Of a DNA stretch of 64,000 bases, positions 23,530 through 32,324 are shown in pieces (within the stretch, counting starts at the first letter, position 1; every line of letters starts with the position of its first letter). Both the position numbers and the translations under genes were made by a program. Source of the DNA: Bin87 sp965203855 (GTDB lineage Bacteria > Chloroflexota > Dehalococcoidia > Lucifugimonadales > UBA3495). The stretch lies in NCBI GenBank assembly GCA_965203855.1, contig CBDBDN010000009.1, positions 248,001 through 312,000 on the forward strand. The letters run 5' to 3'. Below the pieces are notes generated by a model, which made no database searches, was not told the DNA's origin, and saw nothing but the letters and a program-made list of their open reading frames with translations.

Positions 23530-24147
23530 TCAGCTGGGCAGTTGCAGGTCTTGCCGGCGTTGCTGCTGGGCATCGGCCGGGTCGGGCGCGGCGTTGGGGT
23601 TTTCGGACAGCAGGTCAAGATAGGCCGGCCATTGGGTTGCGTCGCCTCTGGTCTGGCGATGCAGGATGCGGCCTTGGGCGTTCAGCGCCATCATTGTGGA
23701 CTGGCGGGTTACGGCCAAGTCGGCCAGCATCGTACCGACCGGCTGGGCGGCAGTGAAGCCTTGGTAGTTGTGGTTGGCGATGTAGTCGGCAATGACGGCG
23801 GCGTCCTCGTCGAAGGACACGATGTAGAAATCGATGTCGGCGGCGTAGTCGGATGCGAAGGTGTTCAGCGACTGCAACTCAGCGCGGCAGTGCGGTCACC
23901 AGGTAGCGAAGTACATTATGAAGGCCGGCTGCTGGCCGTCCACGAGGTTTTTCAGGCTGACCGGCGTTCCGTCGGCGAGCTGCATCGCAAAAGGCGGGGC
24001 AACCTGGCCGGCGTCGGCTCCGGGGCCCGTGCCGGCGGACGGCGCGCAGGCGGCGCCGGCAGCAGCAACGGCCAGAATTGCCGCCAGCAGCAATGCGGCG
24101 ATTGGCAATTTCGGCAGGAGTTGGCGCAAGTGCGGGGTCGGTTTCAT
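23530..24147 (-). CDS. Thioredoxin-like lipoprotein, predicted selenoprotein (Sec84)
   Basis: This 205-residue paralogue of the downstream gene has a hydrophobic leader (PIAALLLAAILAVAAAGAAC) with a slightly atypical lipobox, a short linker, and a thioredoxin-like domain with FATW-U-PHCRAEL. The TGA is at 23896-23898, the same position as in the neighbour. The gene ends with a genuine TGA stop at 23530, so UGA has both meanings here and a local signal is needed; ACUGC/GCAGU can pair 5-25 bases after the Sec codon with an 11-base loop, and it keeps pairing relative to the neighbour by a U-A for U-G change. WCPHCRAEL is the usual cysteine form of this motif in TlpA-like proteins. Thirty-nine bases separate it from the second gene, so the two are likely one operon, divergent from the DUF255 gene. 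Confidence 0.8.
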
Positions 24148-24199
24148 AACGGCGGATTTGGGTTGCAACGGCCTGGCGTCTGGTATGCTGGCATTGACT

Positions 24200-24244
24200 G
24201 GCAACGGCTTTGCTGCCAACGGTTTTGCTGAAAGCGGCTTTACG
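24200..24244 (+). repeat. Three 15-base units in the divergent intergenic region
   Basis: GGCAACGGCTTTGCT, GCCAACGGTTTTGCT and GAAAGCGGCTTTACG follow each other between the selenoprotein operon and the DUF255 gene. They could be regulator-binding repeats or simple slippage; nothing distinguishes the two. Confidence 0.45.
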
Positions 24245-24279
24245 ACAACGATTTTACCAGATTGCGGGGAGTTTATACG

Positions 24280-26340
24280 ATGCCCAACCGACTGATTGAC
24301 GAAACCAGCCCCTACCTGCTGCAACACGCGCACAACCCGGTGGACTGGTATCCGTGGGGGGAGGAGGCGCTGGGCCGGGCGCGGGAGGATGACTGCCCCA
24401 TCCTGTTGAGCATCGGCTACTCGGCCTGCCATTGGTGCCATGTGATGGAACGGGAGTCTTTTGAGAACGCGGACATCGCGGCGCTGATGAACGAGCATTT
24501 CGTGAACATCAAGGTGGATCGGGAGGAACGGCCGGATTTGGATGCGGTGTATATGGAAGCGGTGCAGATGCTCACGGGCAGCGGCGGCTGGCCGATGACG
24601 GTTTTTCTGACGCCGGACTGCCGGCCGTACTATGGCGGCACTTATTTCCCGCCGGAGGATCGGGGCGGGATGCCCGGATTTCCGCGCTTGCTGGCCGCCG
24701 CCAGCCAGGCGTATCGCACCAACAAGGGCGAGATTGAGCGCGTAACCCGCCAGCTGGCCGAGCAGATGGGCCGGGCCGGGCAGCCGGCTTTCCAACGAGC
24801 GGGGGGATTTAATCCGCTTACCACGGAGGTGATGCACACGGCATATTCGCAGCTGGCAACGCAGTTTGACCATCTGAACGGCGGGTTTGGCAACGCCCCC
24901 AAGTTTCCGCAGCCGATGACGCCGGAATTTCTGCTGCGCTACTATCGGCACGGGTTCAACGCCCGCGCCCTGGAAATGGTGGAGCTGACGCTGCACAAGA
25001 TGGCCTACGGCGGGATCTACGACCAGATTGGCGGCGGGTTTCATCGCTATTCTACCGACGCTTATTGGCTGGTGCCGCACTTTGAGAAGATGCTGTATGA
25101 CAACGCCCTGCTGTCTCGGCTTTACCTGCACGCGTGGCAAATCACTGGCAAGCCGCTGTACCGCCGCATCACCGAGGAGACGCTGGATTATGTACTGCGG
25201 GAGATGACCGACCCGGCGGGCGGGTTCTACTCGGCGCAGGATGCCGACAGCGAGGGAGTTGAGGGCAAGTTTTTCGTCTGGACGCCGGCCGAACTGCGCG
25301 CTTTGCTGGGGGATGACGCCGATCTGATAATGGGCTACTACGGCGTTACCGAAACGGGCAATTTTGAGGGGGCCAATATCCTGAATGCGCCGCGCCCGCC
25401 GGCGGACTACGCAGCGCAGCGCGGCATATCCGAGTCGGAGTTGGCGGCGGCGATTGAGCGGGCCCGGGCGGCGCTGCTGCCAGTGCGGGAGCAGCGGGTG
25501 CATCCCTTGCTGGACGACAAGGCGCTGACCGGCTGGAACGGGCTGATGCTGCGGTCTTTCGCCGAGGCCGGCGCCGCTTTCAACCGGAATGATTACCGGG
25601 ACGCGGCGCGCCGCAACGCCGCTTTTCTGCTGGGCAATATGCGGGATGCCAACGGTCGTATTCTACGCACCTGGCGCAACGGAGAGGCGCGGCTGCTGGG
25701 CTATCTGGAGGACTACGCTGGCCTAGCCGACGGGTTGATTGCGCTGCATGAGGCGACGATGGAACCGCGCTGGCTGCAAGAGGCGGTGAACACAGCCGAC
25801 GAAATGATCAACCTGTTCTGGGATGATGCCGTGGGCGGGTTTTATGATACGGGCCGCGACCACGAAACGCTGGTGATCCGTCCCCGGGATGTGTTTGACA
25901 ACGCGCAGCCCTGCGGCGGCTCGGTGGCTGCGGATGTACTGCTGCGGCTGGGCGTCATTACCGGGAATGATGACTACACGGCCAAAGGGGTTACGCCGCT
26001 GCGGGGCTTGCAGCCTTTGCTGGGCCGGGCACCGGGGGCCGCCGGCCACTGGCTGGGCGCGCTGGACTTTTACGTATCGCTGCCCAAAGAGGTGGTCATT
26101 GTAGGCGGGCCGGAACTGCCGGCAACGGCGGCGCTGCTGGGGGAAGTCGGGCGGCGTTACCTGCCCAACCGGGTAGTGGTCGGGGTAGCCGACCCGGACA
26201 ACCCGCCGCTGCCGGGCGCGCCGCTATTGGAGCAGCGCGGGCTGATTAACGGCGGGCCGGCGGCGTATGTGTGCGAACATTACGCTTGCCAGCTGCCGGT
26301 TGCGGATGCGGTGGGGCTGGGGGCGCAGCTGGATGGATAA
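24280..26340 (+). CDS. DUF255 thioredoxin-domain protein (YyaL/SSP411 family)
   Basis: A 686-residue protein. The first 160 residues are a thioredoxin-like DUF255 domain opening NRLIDETSPYLLQHAHNPVD with the active-site motif CHWCHVM; the rest is an (alpha/alpha)6-barrel-like region related to six-hairpin glycosidases (GGGFHRYSTD, HFEKMLYDNALL). The family is widespread (bacterial YyaL, human SPATA20) with undefined function, proposed to act in redox or sugar handling. Start ATG 24280 follows GGGGA. Its divergent arrangement with two thioredoxin-like selenoproteins suggests a shared redox theme, which is inference. Confidence 0.9.
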   Translation: MPNRLIDETSPYLLQHAHNPVDWYPWGEEALGRAREDDCPILLSIGYSACHWCHVMERESFENADIAALMNEHFVNIKVDREERPDLDAVYMEAVQMLTGSGGWPMTVFLTPDCRPYYGGTYFPPEDRGGMPGFPRLLAAASQAYRTNKGEIERVTRQLAEQMGRAGQPAFQRAGGFNPLTTEVMHTAYSQLATQFDHLNGGFGNAPKFPQPMTPEFLLRYYRHGFNARALEMVELTLHKMAYGGIYDQIGGGFHRYSTDAYWLVPHFEKMLYDNALLSRLYLHAWQITGKPLYRRITEETLDYVLREMTDPAGGFYSAQDADSEGVEGKFFVWTPAELRALLGDDADLIMGYYGVTETGNFEGANILNAPRPPADYAAQRGISESELAAAIERARAALLPVREQRVHPLLDDKALTGWNGLMLRSFAEAGAAFNRNDYRDAARRNAAFLLGNMRDANGRILRTWRNGEARLLGYLEDYAGLADGLIALHEATMEPRWLQEAVNTADEMINLFWDDAVGGFYDTGRDHETLVIRPRDVFDNAQPCGGSVAADVLLRLGVITGNDDYTAKGVTPLRGLQPLLGRAPGAAGHWLGALDFYVSLPKEVVIVGGPELPATAALLGEVGRRYLPNRVVVGVADPDNPPLPGAPLLEQRGLINGGPAAYVCEHYACQLPVADAVGLGAQLDG

Positions 26341-26409
26341 TCGGGTAGCGTTGACGAAACGGCGTACTGCGGATAGCATTGCGCCAACTATGACCAGGAG
26401 GAAAATCTT

Positions 26410-26733
26410 ATGCCGGGTCGCGGAATTACCATCGACTGGCCGACCAGGCGGGAGCCGGCGGCGGCCAAGATCAAGCTCCAAAAAGCCAAGAAAAGCGAGT
26501 GGTTTTGGGATGAGGCCACGGTTACCTTCACCATCGGCGGGGAATTTTTCCACGCCTGGATGCCGGACTACGCCGTCAACCTGGAGGAAAAGTGGCTCAA
26601 GGCCATCATCGTCGGCGACTACAACAACGGCGACTGGCGCATTATGATCCCGGATGAAACCGTCAAATCCACGCATTTTTTGCGCGTTCCGAAGGCCGAC
26701 CAGCACACCGTGGTGGTCGAGGGGTGGTGGTGA
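26410..26733 (+). CDS. Unknown 107-residue protein coupled to dCTP deaminase-like gene
   Basis: A conserved-looking soluble protein with a Lys-rich early segment (KIKLQKAKKSEWFWDE) and aromatic strands (FTIGGEFFHAWMPDYAV). GGAGGAAA stands upstream of the ATG with good spacing. Its TGA overlaps the next ATG by one base (TGATG), so it is cotranslated with the dCTP deaminase homologue. I recognise no family; association with nucleotide metabolism is suggested only by the overlap. Confidence 0.65.
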   Translation: MPGRGITIDWPTRREPAAAKIKLQKAKKSEWFWDEATVTFTIGGEFFHAWMPDYAVNLEEKWLKAIIVGDYNNGDWRIMIPDETVKSTHFLRVPKADQHTVVVEGWW

Positions 26734-27275
26734 TGATTTACAGCAGCGAGGACATCACCGACGCCCTGCGGGACGGACGGCTGGTTATCGATCCTCCGCC
26801 AGAGGACGAAATGTTTGATACCTCTTCAGTGGATTTGCGGCTGGGCAATCGTTTCACGATCCCTGAACAGCCCGGTCCGGGTTACGGCGTCTTTGTAACC
26901 GTTGGGGAAGCAGACCCAGAAGCCGTGGCAATTCGATACGGAAGGGTTCAGATGGTGCATGACGACGAGCACCTGGATTTGCATCCGGGCAAATTTGTGC
27001 TGGCCAGCACTTTGGAACGGGTGGAAATGCCGCTTAACCTGGCGGCGCGTGTTGAGGGCAAGAGTTCCATCGCGAGATTCGGACTGTCCGTGCATCAGAC
27101 TGCGCCGACCATTCACGCCGATTTTCGCGGCACCATCCGTCTGGAAATTTCCAATATTGGCCCGTATGTCTGCCGGCTGAAACCGGGCATACGCATCTGC
27201 CAGCTCATCATTGAGGAGCTGAAAAACCCGGCGCCGGAACCGCTGCAATCCCGTTTCCAGGACCAGAACTTTTAG
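26733..27275 (+). CDS. dCTP deaminase / dUTPase family protein, archaeal-like
   Basis: A 180-residue protein of the Dcd/dUTPase fold: DTSSVDLRLGNRF, EGKSSIARFGL and HQTAPTIHADFRGTIRLE match the archaeal-type dCTP deaminase pattern (HQTAGTIDAGFEG). The glutamate of RLEISN is kept, so deamination of dCTP is plausible; dUTPase activity is possible too. It differs clearly from the Dcd at 9017 (about one third identity by eye), so the two may have split roles. ATG 26733 overlaps the preceding stop. Confidence 0.85.
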   Translation: MIYSSEDITDALRDGRLVIDPPPEDEMFDTSSVDLRLGNRFTIPEQPGPGYGVFVTVGEADPEAVAIRYGRVQMVHDDEHLDLHPGKFVLASTLERVEMPLNLAARVEGKSSIARFGLSVHQTAPTIHADFRGTIRLEISNIGPYVCRLKPGIRICQLIIEELKNPAPEPLQSRFQDQNF

Positions 27276-27305
27276 CGGATCCATAGATACCGCGCCGTCC
27301 GGCAT

Positions 27306-28763
27306 CTATCGCGCCGGCAGCAAGCCGGCCGCCGTTACCGTCTCTTGGTTCACTGTGTCGGGGAGCTTGTAGCGGGGCCATAGCGTGAAGCCGAGGAGAG
27401 CCAGCGCGCCGGCGAGTACGGGGGCCAGCCGGATGCCGAGCGGATTGTCCGGCGAATCGCCCAGTTGCAGTACCAGGCTCAACAGCAGGGGCGGCAGCGC
27501 GTAAGTTAGTTTCTCAAAGAAGTTTTGGGTGGAGTAGAACATCGCTTCACGCCGCTCGCCCTGTAGCAGAGCATCGTAGTCGGCAATGTCGGCGATAATG
27601 CCTTTGGGCATCAGGAACACGGCGGACATGGGCATACCGGCGACGAATACGAAAAGCAGGGACTGCAACAGCAGGTTGTCCGGCGATACCAGTCCAATCA
27701 GGCCGAGAAAGGGGAAAACCAGGCCGCTCAAGACCAGGCAGACGCCGTAGATGCGCCGCTTGCTGACGCCGGCGGAGTTAAACAGCGGCCAGATGATGAT
27801 GCCGTAGATGCGCCGCTTGCTGACGCCGTCGGAGTTGAACAGCAGCCAGGTAATGATGCCGGCCAGCACTACGCCGCCGATGATGGTGCCCGACAGCATA
27901 GCGGAAGCGCCGCCCTCTTGCTCCTGCAACAGGATGCCGGAGGCGAAAAAGGGTATCCAGCCCTGCAACACGCCGACGCCGGTGGTGAACAGCACGAAGG
28001 TGGGCAGGAAGTAGATGAACTGGCGGTTGCGTAGGGTGTCGCGCATTCCCCGCCAGAATGAAACTTGGGCCGGGGGCGTTTCGCGCGAAGCGTGCCGCCA
28101 TATCGCCGCCAGCGACGAGGCGCGGAAAATCAGCGCGCTTACGGCAAAAATAGTGCCGGTGATGCGGAAGCCCAGTTCGTCAACGATGTAGCCGCCGGCT
28201 ACCAGTCCCAGCCCGGCGCCCAGGACGGCGAACAGGAAAATCAGGCCGACGACGTTCATGCGGTCTTTGGCGGTGTTGGTCAGCTCGGGAACCAGGGCTT
28301 CTAATGCGCCGCTGGACATGGTGGCCGCCGTGAAAAACAGCTCCAGCATCAGCACGAAATAAAGGGCGTTCCACCAGCTGCTGCCCTCTACCGGGAGGAA
28401 CCAGATCAGCGCGCCGAACAGGGCGTAAAAGGGGGTGCTGAACAGGATGAACGGGATGCGCCGCCCCCAACGACTGTGGGTGCGATCGCTCCACCAGCCA
28501 ATCAGCGGGTCGGTAAAGGCGTCGATGAAACGGCCGGCGAAGATCAGCAAGCCGGCCAGGACGCGGGCGTCGATAGAGAATCCCAGCAGGATTACGTCGG
28601 GGACGCGCGCCATTCCTTCCAGCATCGGCGGCGCCAGAAAGAACAGCGCCCACTGCTGGCGGAAATAGGAGAGGGCTTGCAGTCCGATATGGTCTGCGGT
28701 GAACAGCAGTTTATTGAAAGCCGGCAGTCGCCGCGCTGCCGGCATAGCATTGGCGGTCATCAT
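27306..28763 (-). CDS. MFS transporter, GPH/MelB-type
   Basis: A 12-helix-type transporter of 485 residues resembling glycoside-pentoside-hexuronide:cation symporters. The family signature is seen in AFTDPLIGWWSDRTHSRWGRR, and the second-half motif in GIIADIADYDALLQGERREA. The substrate, likely a sugar or sugar-like compound, cannot be assigned. A 57-base in-frame tandem duplication (27744-27857) repeats a 19-residue piece holding LFNSDGVSKRRIYG, adding an extra hydrophilic loop and strand. Several ATG codons cluster at the start; 28763 has the best spacing from CAGG. It converges on the dCTP deaminase gene with only 30 bases between. Confidence 0.85.
   Translation of the reverse strand: MMTANAMPAARRLPAFNKLLFTADHIGLQALSYFRQQWALFFLAPPMLEGMARVPDVILLGFSIDARVLAGLLIFAGRFIDAFTDPLIGWWSDRTHSRWGRRIPFILFSTPFYALFGALIWFLPVEGSSWWNALYFVLMLELFFTAATMSSGALEALVPELTNTAKDRMNVVGLIFLFAVLGAGLGLVAGGYIVDELGFRITGTIFAVSALIFRASSLAAIWRHASRETPPAQVSFWRGMRDTLRNRQFIYFLPTFVLFTTGVGVLQGWIPFFASGILLQEQEGGASAMLSGTIIGGVVLAGIITWLLFNSDGVSKRRIYGIIIWPLFNSAGVSKRRIYGVCLVLSGLVFPFLGLIGLVSPDNLLLQSLLFVFVAGMPMSAVFLMPKGIIADIADYDALLQGERREAMFYSTQNFFEKLTYALPPLLLSLVLQLGDSPDNPLGIRLAPVLAGALALLGFTLWPRYKLPDTVNQETVTAAGLLPAR
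27744..27857 (-). repeat. 57-base in-frame tandem duplication within the MFS gene
   Basis: Units 27744-27800 and 27801-27857 differ at only a few positions and each encodes a 19-residue stretch ending VSKRRIYG. The frame is preserved, so the transporter is lengthened rather than broken. Confidence 0.9.
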
Positions 28764-28955
28764 TATCATGGCCTGTTGAAAATCTTGCCGTAAATGTACC
28801 ACATCAACGCCGCCGCGGCACTACGGGCAAAGGCGGGTATCACAGCCGGGGATTCGTGGTATAATCGCAGCGATTCAGCCTCTGCCGGGCGTGCAGTCGG
28901 ATGACTTTGGGCGGCCCGCAGCGGTACGCATGATGCCACTTGCCAGGAGGAGATT

Positions 28956-31184
28956 ATGGCCGAAGCCAAGCGAATCATTTACACTGAAACGGATGAGGCG
29001 CCGGCATTGGCTACGCACTCGCTGCTGCCGATTCTCCAAGCATACACGAAGGGCTCCGGCATTGAGCTGGAGACTTGGGACATATCGCTGGCGGGCCGTA
29101 TCATCGCCAACTTTCCCGACAATTTGACGGCGGAGCAGCAAATCCCGGACTACCTGCGGATGTGCGGGGAGCTGTGCCTGGAGCCGGCGGCGAATTTGGT
29201 CAAGCTGCCTAATATCAGCGCTTCCATTCCGCAGCTGAAAGGGGCAATTCGGGAGTTGCAGGACAAGGGATATGATATTCCTGACTACCCGGACGACCCG
29301 GCTAACGACGAGCAGCGGGCGATACAAGCGCGTTTTGCCCGAGTGCTGGGCAGCGCGGTCAATCCGGTGATACGGGAGGGGAATTCCGACCGTCGGTCGT
29401 CCACTTCGGTGAAAGAGCATGGCAAGCGCAATCCGCACCGGATGATGCAGGATTGGCCGGATGTATCCAAAACGCGCGTCAGCCACATGACGGGCGGCGA
29501 TTTTTACGGCAGCGAGCAGTCGGTTACCGTTGCCGAGGCCGGGTCGGCGGCTATTGAGTTTGTGGACAGCGCAGGGAAGGTTACTGCGCTGAAATCCGGC
29601 ATTCCGCTGCAAGCCGGCGAAATCGTGGACTGCTCCGCGATGAATGTCCGGGAGCTGCGGGCATTTTATGCCGAAGCGATGGAGCAGGCCAAAGCCGAGG
29701 AGGTGCTGCTGTCGCTGCATCTGAAATCTACGATGATGCGCGTGTCGGACCCGATTATTTTCGGGCATTGCGTGTCGGTGTACTACCAGGATGTGTTTGA
29801 CAAGCATGGGGCGGAATTGGCGGAACTGGCGGTGAACCCGGACAACGGAATTGCCGAACTCTATACCAAGCTGCAAGCCTTGCCGGATGACCGGCGGGCG
29901 GCGATTGAGTCCGACATACAGGCGGTCTATGGCCGTCGTCCGCATCTGTCGATGGTCAACTCCAACCGGGGCATTACGAACCTGCACGTGCCCAGCGATG
30001 TGATTATTGACGCCTCAATGCCGGTAATCGTGCGCGACGGCGGGCGAACCTGGGGGCCGGACAACGAGCTGCATGACACCATCGCCGTAATTCCCGACCG
30101 CTCTTATGCAACCATTTATCAGGCGGTGATTGAGGATTGCCAGGAGAATGGGGCGTTTGACCCGTCGGCCATCGGCAGCGTGGCCAATGTGGGGCTGATG
30201 GCGCAGGCCGCCGAGGAGTACGGCTCGCACGACAAGACATTTAAGGCGCCGGGCAACGGAACGATACGGGTAGTTGACGCCTTCGGTACGGCCCTGATGG
30301 AACAGAGCGTTGAGGAAGGCGACATATTCCGAATGTGCCAGACGAAAGACGCTCCGGTTCAGGACTGGGTGCGGCTGGGCGTCGGGCGCGCGCGGATTAC
30401 CGGGGCGGCGTCCATATTCTGGCTGGACCCGGAACGGGCGCACGACGCCCAGCTGTTGAAAAAGGTAGAGCAGTATCTGCCGGCGCACGACACCGCCGGG
30501 CTGGACATTCGGGTGATGTCGCCGGTGGATGCGATGAAAGCCACCACGGCGCGCAGCCGGGCCGGGCAGGATACGATTGCGGTTACCGGCAATGTGCTGC
30601 GCGACTATCTGACCGATCTTTTTCCCATCCTGGAACTGGGCACCAGCGCCAAGATGCTGTCGGTGGTGCCGCTGTTGCAGGGCGGCGGGCTGTTTGAGAC
30701 CGGGGCCGGCGGGTCGGCGCCCCGCCATGTGCAGCAGTTTTTGGAGGAAGGACATCTGCGCTGGGATTCACTGGGCGAGTTTTGCGCGCTGGTGGCATCC
30801 TTTGAGCATTTCGGCGAAGTGTTCAACAGCGAGCAGGCCAAACTGCTGGCGGAGACTTTGGATCAGGCCATCGGGGAGCATCTGGAACACCGGCGCGCGC
30901 CGTCCCGGCGGGTCAACGAACTGGACACCCGAGGCAGTCATTTCTATCTGGCGCTGTACTGGGCGCAGATGCTGTCCCGGCAGACGAAAGACGCCGAACT
31001 GCAAGCCCGCTTTACCGAAGTGGCGCAGCAGCTGGCGGACAACGAGGAGAAAATCGTACAGGAGCTGGCGGACGCGCAGGGGCAGCCGGTGGAGATTGGC
31101 GGGTATTACCGGCCGGATGCGGCAATGTCGGCCAGCGCCATGCGTCCCAGCGCCACTTTCAACGCTATTGTGGACGCCATTTAG
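28956..31184 (+). CDS. icd: Isocitrate dehydrogenase, NADP-dependent, monomeric type
   Basis: A 742-residue monomeric IDH, which oxidatively decarboxylates isocitrate to 2-oxoglutarate in the TCA cycle and makes NADPH. The whole length matches the family (about 740): IIYTETDEAPALATHSLLP at the start, PNISASIPQLKGAI, the substrate-serine region VIREGNSDRRS and the C-terminal LEHRRAPSRRVNELDTRGSH. A strong SD (GGAGGAG) lies seven bases before ATG. A TATAAT at 28860-28865 is a candidate -10 box about 90 bases upstream. mdh follows after 50 bases, making a TCA pair. Confidence 0.97.
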   Translation: MAEAKRIIYTETDEAPALATHSLLPILQAYTKGSGIELETWDISLAGRIIANFPDNLTAEQQIPDYLRMCGELCLEPAANLVKLPNISASIPQLKGAIRELQDKGYDIPDYPDDPANDEQRAIQARFARVLGSAVNPVIREGNSDRRSSTSVKEHGKRNPHRMMQDWPDVSKTRVSHMTGGDFYGSEQSVTVAEAGSAAIEFVDSAGKVTALKSGIPLQAGEIVDCSAMNVRELRAFYAEAMEQAKAEEVLLSLHLKSTMMRVSDPIIFGHCVSVYYQDVFDKHGAELAELAVNPDNGIAELYTKLQALPDDRRAAIESDIQAVYGRRPHLSMVNSNRGITNLHVPSDVIIDASMPVIVRDGGRTWGPDNELHDTIAVIPDRSYATIYQAVIEDCQENGAFDPSAIGSVANVGLMAQAAEEYGSHDKTFKAPGNGTIRVVDAFGTALMEQSVEEGDIFRMCQTKDAPVQDWVRLGVGRARITGAASIFWLDPERAHDAQLLKKVEQYLPAHDTAGLDIRVMSPVDAMKATTARSRAGQDTIAVTGNVLRDYLTDLFPILELGTSAKMLSVVPLLQGGGLFETGAGGSAPRHVQQFLEEGHLRWDSLGEFCALVASFEHFGEVFNSEQAKLLAETLDQAIGEHLEHRRAPSRRVNELDTRGSHFYLALYWAQMLSRQTKDAELQARFTEVAQQLADNEEKIVQELADAQGQPVEIGGYYRPDAAMSASAMRPSATFNAIVDAI

Positions 31185-31234
31185 CGGCCCACAGCACAAA
31201 CTGCACCAACCAACGACGGAGGAAAACTCACCGG

Positions 31235-32182
31235 ATGCGAAGCAAAGTAACCGTAGTAGGCGCCGGGAATGTCGGCGCAACCACCGCGCAGCGCATTCAC
31301 CAGCTGGGCTATGCCGATGTAACGCTGGTGGATGTGGTAGAGGATCTGCCGCAGGGCAAAGGGCTGGATATGCTGGAATCGGGGCCGGTCATCGGGTCGG
31401 ATGCCCTGATTACCGGCGCCAACGGGTATGCGGAAACTGCCGGGTCGGATGTGGTAGTCATCACGGCCGGCATTGCCCGCCGGCCCGGAATGAGCCGGGA
31501 CGATCTCCTGCTGACCAATATGCGGATTACCGCGGCGGTAACCGGGGAAATTGTCAGGTATTCGCCCGACTGCATCATCCTGGCGGTAACCAATCCGCTG
31601 GATGCGATGGTGCAGAATGTGTATCAAACGGCCGGTTTCCCGCGCAGCCGCGTATTCGGGATGGCCGGCGTGCTGGACACGGCGCGCTACCGGACTTTTA
31701 TCGCCCAGGAGCTGAATGTATCGGTGGACGATGTGCAGGCGATGGTGCTGGGGGGACACGGCGACGATATGGTGCCGCTGGTGCGCTATACGACGGTGGG
31801 CTGCATTCCGCTGGCGGAGCTGCTGTCGCAGGAACGCATTGACGCCATTGTGCAGCGTACTCGCAACGGCGGGGGCGAGATTGTCGCTCTGCTGAAGCAG
31901 GGTTCGGCGTTCTATGCGCCGTCGGCGGCCATCACGCAGATGGTGGAAGCGGTGCTGCTGGACAAGAAACGCATCCTGCCGGGTTGCGCTTATCTGGAGG
32001 GCGAGTACGGCATCAACGGCCTTTGCGTCGGGGTTCCCGTCAAGATTGGCGCCGGCGGGATGGAGCAGGTCATTGAAATCAGCCTGACGGATGCCGAAAT
32101 GGCGGCGTTGCAAGCGTCGGCGGCGTCGGTGCAGGAACTGGTGGAAGTGATGGATCGGGCGCGGGCGGAAGCCGAAGAATAG
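31235..32182 (+). CDS. mdh: Malate dehydrogenase (LDH-like type)
   Basis: A 315-residue NAD-dependent enzyme interconverting malate and oxaloacetate. The dinucleotide loop is VGAGNVGATTAQ; substrate-binding arginines appear in ITAGIARRPGMSR (ARRPG loop typical of malate rather than lactate specificity) and TNPLDAM is followed by the catalytic histidine in VLGGHGDDMV. Its length is normal. GGAGG precedes the ATG by a dozen bases. It ends with a strong hairpin at 32213 and is probably cotranscribed with icd. Confidence 0.96.
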   Translation: MRSKVTVVGAGNVGATTAQRIHQLGYADVTLVDVVEDLPQGKGLDMLESGPVIGSDALITGANGYAETAGSDVVVITAGIARRPGMSRDDLLLTNMRITAAVTGEIVRYSPDCIILAVTNPLDAMVQNVYQTAGFPRSRVFGMAGVLDTARYRTFIAQELNVSVDDVQAMVLGGHGDDMVPLVRYTTVGCIPLAELLSQERIDAIVQRTRNGGGEIVALLKQGSAFYAPSAAITQMVEAVLLDKKRILPGCAYLEGEYGINGLCVGVPVKIGAGGMEQVIEISLTDAEMAALQASAASVQELVEVMDRARAEAEE

Positions 32183-32212
32183 CGCAGGGCAAAATAATCG
32201 GGTTTGCAATAG

Positions 32213-32241
32213 CCCCGCCGGCACGCCGACCGGCGGGGTTT
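32213..32241 (+). terminator. Terminator after mdh
   Basis: A perfect nine-base stem CCCCGCCGG/CCGGCGGGG with an eight-base loop is followed by TTTG, 31 bases after the mdh stop. Confidence 0.75.
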
Positions 32242-32324
32242 GCGGTTATAATTGCGTTACCGGCCTACCGCTTTGCCGCAACTTTGCACTCATAATTTGC
32301 CCCGACCGGGATGGAGGCCCCCCA

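Noticed and set aside
22918..23898. The two TGA-containing genes as simple pseudogenes
   Set aside because: Identical positions of the TGA at a redox site and strong similarity downstream of it in both copies argue against independent nonsense mutations.
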